From Lachnospiraceae bacterium UBA3316 (GTDB lineage Bacteria > Bacillota > Clostridia > Lachnospirales > Lachnospiraceae), in NCBI GenBank assembly GCA_002361955.1, contig DESK01000056.1, positions 27,731-91,730 on the forward strand: DNA of 64,000 nt, given 5' to 3'. Each line of letters starts with the position of its first letter. The first letter of the stretch is position 1. Below, in pieces: positions 58,257 to 64,000 of this stretch. Below the pieces are notes generated by a model. It saw only the letters and a program-made list of their open reading frames with translations, did not search any database and had not been told where the DNA came from. The translations under genes were made by a program, and so were the position numbers.

Positions 58257-60068
58257 ATGCAGGGAATTATTTTAGCGGCTGGAATGGGAAAGCGTCTGAA
58301 GGATCTGACGCAGAATAATACAAAGTGCATGGTAAAGGTAAACGGCGTGACCCTGATCGAAAGGATGCTGCGCCAGCTGGACGCCCTGGGCCTTGCCAGG
58401 ATTGTGATCGTGGTGGGCTATGAGGGCAAAAAGCTTATGGATTATGTGGATTCTCTGGCGATTTCCACGCCCGTATGTTTTGTGGATAACCCCATATACG
58501 ATAAGACAAACAACATTTACTCCCTGGCCCTGGCCAAGGAATATCTTCTGGAAGATGACACGCTGCTTCTGGAATCCGACCTGATCTTCGAGGACAGCGT
58601 ATTAAAAGTCCTGATGGACGACCCCAGGGAGACCCTGGCGCTGGTGGACAAGTATGAGAGCTGGATGGACGGCACCTGCGTCAAGCTGGGGGAAGACGAT
58701 TCCATTGAGGCCTTTGTGCCGGGAAAGAAATTTGTCTTTGAGGATATCCCCAATTACTATAAGACCGTAAATATCTATAAGTTCGGCCGTCACTTTTCCC
58801 AGACCCACTATGTTCCCTTCCTGGACGCCTATTCCAGGGCCCTGGGAAACAACGAATATTATGAGCAGGTTCTCCGGGTGATCACCATGCTGGACGATCC
58901 GGAGATCAAGGCGAAGAAGCTTGACGGGGAATCCTGGTATGAGATAGACGATATCCAGGATCTGGACATTGCCTCCTCCATCTTTGAGACGGACGGGGAC
59001 AGCAAGCTGGAGGCTCTGCAGAGGAGATACGGCGGTTACTGGCGCTATCCCAGGATGCTGGATTTCTGCTATCTGGTAAATCCCTATTTCCCGCCCCAGA
59101 AGCTGATGAACGAGATGAAGGCCAGCTTTGAGACGCTGCTGACCCAGTATCCCTCCGGTATGAGCGTGAACAGCCTGCTGGCGGCAAAGAACTTCGGTGT
59201 TCACCAGGAGCATATCCTGGTGGGGAACGGGGCCGCGGAGCTGATCAAATGCCTGATGGAGAGGCTTCACGGAAAGACAGGCTTCATCCGCCCCACGTTT
59301 GAGGAGTACCCCAACCGTTATGACAGGGAGGAGAGCGTGATCTTTACGCCGCAAAATGAGAACCTGTCTTATACGGCGGAGGATCTGATAGCATATTTTG
59401 AGGGAACGGGAATTGAAACCCTTGTCCTGGTGAACCCGGACAATCCCACAGGAAATTATATCCCCAAAGGGGAGGTGCTGCGCCTGGCCGATTGGTGTAA
59501 GGAGAGAAATATCCGCCTGCTGGTGGATGAATCCTTCGTGGATTTCGCGGATGAGGAGGACAGTACCCTGATCGCGGAGGAGATCATCGGCGCCTACAGG
59601 AATCTTGTTGTCATGAAATCTATCTCTAAGTGTTACGGCGTGCCGGGAATCCGGCTGGGCATCCTTGTATCCGCCGACGAGCAGATGATCGGTGAAATGA
59701 AAAAAGAGGTGGCTATCTGGAATATTAATTCCTTCGGGGAATTTTATATGCAGATCGAGGAAAAATATAAGAAGGATTATGCCCAGGCTTTGGAGAAAAT
59801 CCGCAAGGTGCGGAGGCAGTATATGGAGGATCTGAGCAAGATCGACGGTCTCCGTGTGATTCCCTCCCAGGCCAACTATGTGATGGTGGAGCTGACCGGA
59901 GGGAAAACCTCCAGGGAGGTGACGAGAGAGCTTCTGGTAAAACACAGGATGCTGATCAAGGATCTGTCCGGAAAGATCATTATGGACGGCAGGCAGTTTT
60001 TGCGCCTGGCCGTGAGAAATCAGGAGGATAACGACCGTCTTGTGGAGGCGTTAAAGGAGATTCTGTAA
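58257..60068 (+). CDS. Fused LicC-type nucleotidyltransferase and CobD/HisC-type PLP enzyme
   Basis: The 603-residue protein joins a nucleotidyltransferase (about 1-240; LAAGMGKRLKDLT, ESDLIFED) like choline-phosphate cytidylyltransferase LicC, and a fold-type I PLP enzyme (about 260-603; HILVGNGAAELI, VNPDNPTGNY, SISKCYGVPGIRLG with PLP Lys458, FLRLAV) close to CobD and histidinol-phosphate aminotransferases. Some CobD-like enzymes decarboxylate phosphoserine to phosphoethanolamine (as in Campylobacter capsule loci), and a LicC-type domain could then make the CDP-activated form for LicD at 61309. Another precedent is the cytidylyltransferase-transaminase fusion in phosphonate pathways, but no phosphonate gene is in view. 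The reaction is inference; the two domains are clear. Confidence 0.9.
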   Translation: MQGIILAAGMGKRLKDLTQNNTKCMVKVNGVTLIERMLRQLDALGLARIVIVVGYEGKKLMDYVDSLAISTPVCFVDNPIYDKTNNIYSLALAKEYLLEDDTLLLESDLIFEDSVLKVLMDDPRETLALVDKYESWMDGTCVKLGEDDSIEAFVPGKKFVFEDIPNYYKTVNIYKFGRHFSQTHYVPFLDAYSRALGNNEYYEQVLRVITMLDDPEIKAKKLDGESWYEIDDIQDLDIASSIFETDGDSKLEALQRRYGGYWRYPRMLDFCYLVNPYFPPQKLMNEMKASFETLLTQYPSGMSVNSLLAAKNFGVHQEHILVGNGAAELIKCLMERLHGKTGFIRPTFEEYPNRYDREESVIFTPQNENLSYTAEDLIAYFEGTGIETLVLVNPDNPTGNYIPKGEVLRLADWCKERNIRLLVDESFVDFADEEDSTLIAEEIIGAYRNLVVMKSISKCYGVPGIRLGILVSADEQMIGEMKKEVAIWNINSFGEFYMQIEEKYKKDYAQALEKIRKVRRQYMEDLSKIDGLRVIPSQANYVMVELTGGKTSREVTRELLVKHRMLIKDLSGKIIMDGRQFLRLAVRNQEDNDRLVEALKEIL

Positions 60069-60126
60069 TTTTGTCGCAGGTTTTTCACGGAGTTTGCGGC
60101 ATTCGATTGGAAAGCAGAGGGGCAGT

Positions 60127-61281
60127 ATGAGCAATGTGTGCATTTTTTCTTCACAGTATCTTCCCCATATGGGAGGTGTGGAACGCTATACCTACAATCT
60201 GGCCAGATACCTGATCAGGAGAGGAGACAGGGTCACGGTGGTGACCTCGCGGATACCGGGGACGAAGGCCCACGAGGTGTCTGAGGGCATCGAAATCTTC
60301 CGCCTGCCCTGCCTGGATCTGATGAACGGGCGGTATCCGGTGCTAAAGCCTGTGGGAGAATTCTTCAGGCTTCATAAAAAACTGATGGCGAAGGAGTTTG
60401 ACCTGGTGATGGTAAACACTAGATTTTATATCCATTCGGTCTACGGAGCTTTTTTTGCCCGCAGGAAGGGCGTCCGGTGTATTATGGTGGATCACGGCAC
60501 CAGCCATCTGAACATTCACAGCAGGGTGGGAAACCTGGCTGTCCAGGGGGTGGAGCACCTGCTTACGGTTTTTGACAAACTGCTGTGCCGGGAGTTCTAC
60601 GGAGTCTCCCAGGCTTGCTGTGAGTGGATCAGGCATTTCCATATACAGGCCAGGGGAACTCTGTACAACGCGGTGGATCTGGAGGAAATCGAGGAGGTCA
60701 AGCAGAGGAAGCTTACGGATTTCCGGGAAAAGTATCAGATTCCGGAGGACGGAACGGTGATAGGCTTTACAGGCCGGCTTTTAAAGGAGAAAGGAATCCT
60801 TCAGCTGGTGGACGCCGTGAAAAAGCTTCGGGAGGAAGGGCAGAAGGTCTTCCTTTTGATCGCGGGAGACGGAGACGAGAGGGAGACCATCGAGAACCGC
60901 AGCGGGGAGGGGATTTTTCTGTTAGGCAGGCTGGAGTTTGAGGAAGTGATCGGGATGCTGAAGCAGACGGATATCTTTTGCCTGCCTTCGGATTCCGAGG
61001 GCTTTTCCACCTCCATACTGGAGGCGGCGGCCTGCGGCTGCTACATCGTCACCACCGAGAGAGGCGGAGCCAAAGAGATGCTTCTGGATCCCTCCTACGG
61101 CATGATTATACGGAAAAACGATACGGAAACGGTGACGGAGGCTTTGCGGCGGGTACTGCCAAAAGAGGAGTACCGAAGGAAGGCAGCGTCAAAGACCTAT
61201 CAGAGATTAAAGGAAAATTATACGTGGGAGATAACAGCTGAGCGGGTACACCGTTTGGCCGAGGGACAAAAGCTTGTGTAG
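60127..61281 (+). CDS. GT4 glycosyltransferase
   Basis: The 384-residue retaining glycosyltransferase of family 4 has the GT-B fold: YLPHMGGVERYTYNLARYLIRRG at the N-terminus, GFTGRLLKEKGILQLVDAV in the hinge, and the donor-site PSDSEGFSTSILEAAACGC. The sugar is unknown. ATG 60127 follows AGAGGGGC; a TTG 33 bases upstream is in frame but has no site. It lies between the nucleotidyltransferase fusion and licD. Confidence 0.92.
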   Translation: MSNVCIFSSQYLPHMGGVERYTYNLARYLIRRGDRVTVVTSRIPGTKAHEVSEGIEIFRLPCLDLMNGRYPVLKPVGEFFRLHKKLMAKEFDLVMVNTRFYIHSVYGAFFARRKGVRCIMVDHGTSHLNIHSRVGNLAVQGVEHLLTVFDKLLCREFYGVSQACCEWIRHFHIQARGTLYNAVDLEEIEEVKQRKLTDFREKYQIPEDGTVIGFTGRLLKEKGILQLVDAVKKLREEGQKVFLLIAGDGDERETIENRSGEGIFLLGRLEFEEVIGMLKQTDIFCLPSDSEGFSTSILEAAACGCYIVTTERGGAKEMLLDPSYGMIIRKNDTETVTEALRRVLPKEEYRRKAASKTYQRLKENYTWEITAERVHRLAEGQKLV

Positions 61282-61308
61282 AGGCTCCCGGAAAGGAAAG
61301 GGTAGAGT

Positions 61309-62205
61309 ATGGCTTTTAAGTATGAAAGGCGTGGCTATGAACCGGAGGTTTTGAAAAGATTGCAGGAGACCCAGCTTGAAATCCTAAAGGATTTCGCGGC
61401 TGTGTGCGAAAAGCACGGGCTGCCTTATTTTGTGGTATACGGGACGGCCATCGGCGCTGTCCGCCATCAGGGCTTTATTCCCTGGGACGATGACACGGAT
61501 GTGGCCATGATGCGGAAGGATTATGAGAAGTTTTTGAAGATCGCCCCTAAGGAGATGGGAGAGAAGTACAAGCTTCTGACCCCGGAGATCGACAAAAACT
61601 ACGCCTGCAACGTTACCCATCTTCAGAGAAAGGGGACAAAGTTTGTGGCAGAGTTCTCGAAGGATATGAAATGCGACCTGTGCATCGACCTGGACATTTT
61701 CCCGCTGGACGGCCTTGCGCCCACAAAGAAAAAGGCAAAGAGGCAGGCCTTTACAGCCATGGTATACGGCAAGCTGCTCTTCCTCTGCGGGACGCCCCAT
61801 CCGGTGATCAATCTGGAGGGCCTGGCAGGCACGGCGGCAGGAGCAGTCTGCGCAGCCGTCCACTACGCCATGAAGCTTTTCCACGTATCGCCCCGGTTCC
61901 TCTACCGCAGGTTTGAACGGGCGGCGCGGAAATATGAACATATGGAGACAAAGTATGTAACCACCTTCGCGGGGATGAATCCACTGAAAAAGCGGCTCCG
62001 CAGGGATGGGATCTTTCCTCTTCAGAAGGTGCCCTTTGAGGATACAGAGGTTTATCTTCCCCATAATAACCAAGAGTTTCTGACGGCGGTGTACGGGGAC
62101 TATATGCAGGTTCCGCCGGTGGAGAAGCAGGTGAACCATATTCCTTATATTTTGCAATTTGAAAATGAGAAACCAGTCATTTTAAACGGCGTCATGCAGA
62201 AGTAG
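61309..62205 (+). CDS. licD: LicD family phosphotransferase
   Basis: LicD proteins transfer phosphocholine, or similar groups, from a CDP-linked donor to a glycan sugar. The 298-residue protein has the family core: LKDFAAVCEKHGLPYFVVYGTAIGAVRHQGFIPWDDDTDVAMMRKDYEKF, with the DDDTD metal site (about residues 62-66), then CDLCIDLDIFPLDG. No signal peptide; it probably acts at the inner membrane face. The presumed donor maker is the fusion at 58257. Confidence 0.93.
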   Translation: MAFKYERRGYEPEVLKRLQETQLEILKDFAAVCEKHGLPYFVVYGTAIGAVRHQGFIPWDDDTDVAMMRKDYEKFLKIAPKEMGEKYKLLTPEIDKNYACNVTHLQRKGTKFVAEFSKDMKCDLCIDLDIFPLDGLAPTKKKAKRQAFTAMVYGKLLFLCGTPHPVINLEGLAGTAAGAVCAAVHYAMKLFHVSPRFLYRRFERAARKYEHMETKYVTTFAGMNPLKKRLRRDGIFPLQKVPFEDTEVYLPHNNQEFLTAVYGDYMQVPPVEKQVNHIPYILQFENEKPVILNGVMQK

Positions 62206-62238
62206 CGCGGCATGGCACGCACAGAGGAGAATAGAGTT

Positions 62239-62928
62239 TTGAAGTTATTAATTGTTATTCCGGCTTACAATGAAGAAGAGAATATTGAGCGGGTGGTGGA
62301 GGAGCTGCAGTCCAAATACAGACAGTATGATTATCTCATCGTCAACGACGGCTCCAGGGACAGAACCTCTGAAATCTGCCATCGAAATCATTATCATATC
62401 CTGGATTTGCCCATCAATCTGGGACTGACGGGGGCATTTCAGACGGGAATGAAGTACGCCTATGAAAATGGGTACGACTGTGTCCTTCAATTTGACGCGG
62501 ACGGCCAGCATCTTCCGAAGTATATCAGTATGATGCTGGAAAAGATGGAGGAAGGGTATGACATCGTAATCGGTTCCCGCTTTGTGGACGAAAAGAAAAA
62601 CAAATCGTTCCGTATGCTGGGAAGCTTTTTGATCTCAAAAGCTATCCGCATGACTACCGGGCGGAAGATCGCGGATCCCACATCGGGGATGAGAATGTTC
62701 AACCGGGATATGATCAGGGAATTTGCCAACAACATCAACTATGAGCCGGAACCGGACACCATCTCCTTTTTGGTAAAGCAGGGAGCAGAGGTGGGAGAGG
62801 TGCAGGTTCACATGGAGGAGAGAATCGCGGGCGAGAGCTATCTGAATTTCTCCCGATCCATGAAGTATATGATGCGTGTGCTGGTATCCATCCTGGTGGT
62901 GCAGAATTTTAGAAAAAGAAACCGTTAA
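62239..62928 (+). CDS. DPM1-like GT2 glycosyltransferase without membrane helices
   Basis: The 229-residue protein is a family 2 enzyme like dolichyl-phosphate mannosyltransferase: VIPAYNEEENIERVVEEL, IVNDGSRDRT, GLTGAFQTGMKYAYENG, QFDADGQHLPKYI and PTSGMRMFNRDM. It has no C-terminal helices, so it may rely on the small DUF2304 membrane protein encoded next. I prefer the TTG at 62239, which has AGAGGAGA eight bases upstream, to ATG 62212, which has no ribosome binding site and would add nine residues with a charged start. Confidence 0.9.
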   Translation: MKLLIVIPAYNEEENIERVVEELQSKYRQYDYLIVNDGSRDRTSEICHRNHYHILDLPINLGLTGAFQTGMKYAYENGYDCVLQFDADGQHLPKYISMMLEKMEEGYDIVIGSRFVDEKKNKSFRMLGSFLISKAIRMTTGRKIADPTSGMRMFNRDMIREFANNINYEPEPDTISFLVKQGAEVGEVQVHMEERIAGESYLNFSRSMKYMMRVLVSILVVQNFRKRNR

Positions 62929-62964
62929 TCCCAATAAAAAGATACGAAAGCGAGCGGAGAAAAT

Positions 62965-63345
62965 ATGCTTAGTTTAGTTTTCAGAATTGTTTTGATCGTA
63001 ATTTCCATAGGAACGGCCGCGTATATGCTGAAAAAAATAAGGCAGTCGAAGCTTCAGATCGGGCATGCCATTTTCTGGCTGGTCTTTTCGGGGATTCTCG
63101 TAATACTCAGCCTGATTCCCGACCTGGCGATCTGGGGGGCAAAGCTGCTTGGAATTTACTCATCCACAAATTTTATTTTCCTGATTATTTTCTTCCTGCT
63201 GATCCTGAAATGTTTCTATATGACCATTGAGATATCCAGCCTGGAGTACCGGGTGAAGGAGCTGGCCCAGAAGATCGCTCTTGCGGAGCGGAAGGAATGG
63301 GACAGGGAACAGGAAGAGCAGGATGGACAGAGCAAAGAGTCATAA
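62965..63345 (+). CDS. DUF2304 membrane protein
   Basis: The 126-residue protein has three membrane helices (about 3-20, 31-50, 67-90) and a charged, coiled C-terminal part (EISSLEYRVKELAQKIALAERKEWD). This is the DUF2304 layout. DUF2304 genes commonly follow DPM1-like glycosyltransferases, so it may serve as a membrane anchor or partner for the enzyme at 62239, similar in role to the small subunits of eukaryotic DPM. ATG 62965 has CGGAGAAA upstream. Confidence 0.86.
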   Translation: MLSLVFRIVLIVISIGTAAYMLKKIRQSKLQIGHAIFWLVFSGILVILSLIPDLAIWGAKLLGIYSSTNFIFLIIFFLLILKCFYMTIEISSLEYRVKELAQKIALAERKEWDREQEEQDGQSKES

Positions 63346-63360
63346 AGGAGGAGCCGTTAT

Positions 63361-64000
63361 ATGAAGATCATTTCCTTTGACAGGATCGCAAAGGCGGGGA
63401 TCACCCCCATGCAGTGCTATGAGTGGGTATCCTGGGCGATTGCCCATAAAAAGGAGGCGCTGCTTCCCGCAAAGATCAGCCTGAAACCCGGGATTCCCGG
63501 AGTGTTTTACAATACGATGCCAGCTATCCTTCCGGGGAGCGGCTGGGGCGGCGTCAAGCTGGTGACAAGATATCCCGAGAGAAAGCCAAGCCTGGAAAGC
63601 CAGATCCTTCTCTATCAGCTGGATACAGGGGAAAATCTGGCGCTTCTGGACGGAACCTGGATCACGACGATGCGGACGGGGGCTGTGGCGGCCCATGCAG
63701 TGAAGCTGCTGGCGGTGAAGGATTTCTCGCTCTTAGGGTTTATCGGCCTTGGAAACACGGCCCGGGCAGCCCTGGCGGTGCTTCTGGCCCTTTATCCCGA
63801 CAGAAAGCTCACGATCAAGCTGAAAAAATACAAAGATCAGCATGAGCTGTTTGCAGAGCGGTTTGCCGATGCCAAAAACGTGGAGTTTGTTTACTGCGAC
63901 ACCTACGAGGAGGTCGTGAGGGAGAGTGACGTGGTGGTCTCCGCGGCCACCGTGTTTGAGACGGATATCTGTCCGGACGACTGCTTCAAGGAGGGCGTTC
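63361..64000 (+). CDS. Ornithine cyclodeaminase/mu-crystallin family protein (partial, cut by window end)
   Basis: The first 213 codons are visible. The N-terminal part has AILPGSGWGGVKLVTRYPERKPSL and TTMRTGAVAAHAVKLLA, and the Rossmann fold begins at GFIGLGNTARAAL. This family includes ornithine cyclodeaminase, alanine dehydrogenase-like and siderophore-precursor enzymes (SbnB type), usually NAD-dependent. Its role next to a glycan cluster is unknown; it could modify an amino acid used in the glycan. ATG 63361 follows AAAGGAGGAGCC. The frame stays open to base 64000. Confidence 0.85.
   Translation, partial: MKIISFDRIAKAGITPMQCYEWVSWAIAHKKEALLPAKISLKPGIPGVFYNTMPAILPGSGWGGVKLVTRYPERKPSLESQILLYQLDTGENLALLDGTWITTMRTGAVAAHAVKLLAVKDFSLLGFIGLGNTARAALAVLLALYPDRKLTIKLKKYKDQHELFAERFADAKNVEFVYCDTYEEVVRESDVVVSAATVFETDICPDDCFKEGV

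Noticed and set aside
58602..59945. Minus-strand frame of about 450 codons inside the nucleotidyltransferase/PLP fusion gene
   Set aside because: Antisense shadow; both domains on the plus strand are complete.
30787..64000. Glycan clusters considered as a recently acquired island
   Set aside because: No integrase, insertion sequence, tRNA boundary or clear shift in base composition or codon use could be seen by eye.

Overview
The window looks like a chromosomal segment of a spore-forming, gut-type member of the Clostridia, most likely Lachnospiraceae. The reasons are a complete spoIIIA sporulation operon, strong GGAGG-type ribosome binding sites, frequent GTG and TTG starts, moderately high G+C for a Firmicute (judged by eye), a diadenylate cyclase operon, and secreted enzymes with choline-binding-type repeats. 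I see no rRNA, tRNA, CRISPR array, insertion sequence or phage gene.

Left part (1-11.4 kb): spoIIIAA-AH with a candidate sigma-E promoter; a HAD phosphatase on the minus strand with a palindrome just after its promoter; a small VTC-domain protein; a two-helix membrane protein; citrate synthase; and a large secreted protein with Ser-Glu repeats, a beta-helix-like middle and BspA-type leucine-rich repeats.

Middle part (11.4-30.7 kb): a MarR regulator with a heterodimeric ABC exporter and a cytidylate-kinase-like protein; a stand-alone TrpB with its own promoter; MreB/Mbl behind a structured 410-base intergenic region; then one run of tightly spaced genes (recD2, comF, two undescribed membrane proteins, cdaA, cdaR, an HPr-family protein and a zinc-ribbon protein). 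It ends with two divergent cell-wall enzymes, an L,D-transpeptidase and an amidase, both carrying choline-binding-type repeats.

Right part (30.7-64 kb): two surface-glycan clusters. Cluster 1 (30787-50785) starts with a polyprenyl-phosphate sugar transferase. It has five GT2 enzymes, a Wzm/Wzt-type ABC exporter, a GlfT2-like galactofuranosyltransferase, UDP-galactopyranose mutase, a pyruvyltransferase, a GT-C membrane enzyme, a GtrB-like GT2, a fused pyruvyltransferase/FrhB protein, a YbhN-type membrane protein and a CgeB-like glycosyltransferase. Together these suggest a galactofuranose-containing, pyruvylated or similarly modified glycan exported by the ABC pair. A secreted protein on the minus strand (50754-52037) and a strong promoter (52182-52210) mark the boundary. 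Cluster 2 (52253 to beyond the window end) has a DUF2142 membrane enzyme, GT2 and GT4 enzymes, a Wzx-type flippase, an acyltransferase, a fused nucleotidyltransferase/PLP enzyme, LicD, a DPM1-like GT2 with DUF2304, and the start of an ornithine-cyclodeaminase-like gene. The fusion plus LicD suggests decoration with an amino-alcohol phosphate such as phosphoethanolamine or phosphocholine.

The most interesting inference is that these parts are linked: the nucleotidyltransferase/PLP fusion and LicD may place a phospho-amino-alcohol on a surface glycan, and the two repeat-bearing wall enzymes upstream may bind that mark. Other unusual items are the pyruvyltransferase-FrhB fusion, the two unknown membrane proteins that overlap into cdaA, and an apparent non-canonical start codon for spoIIIAA.
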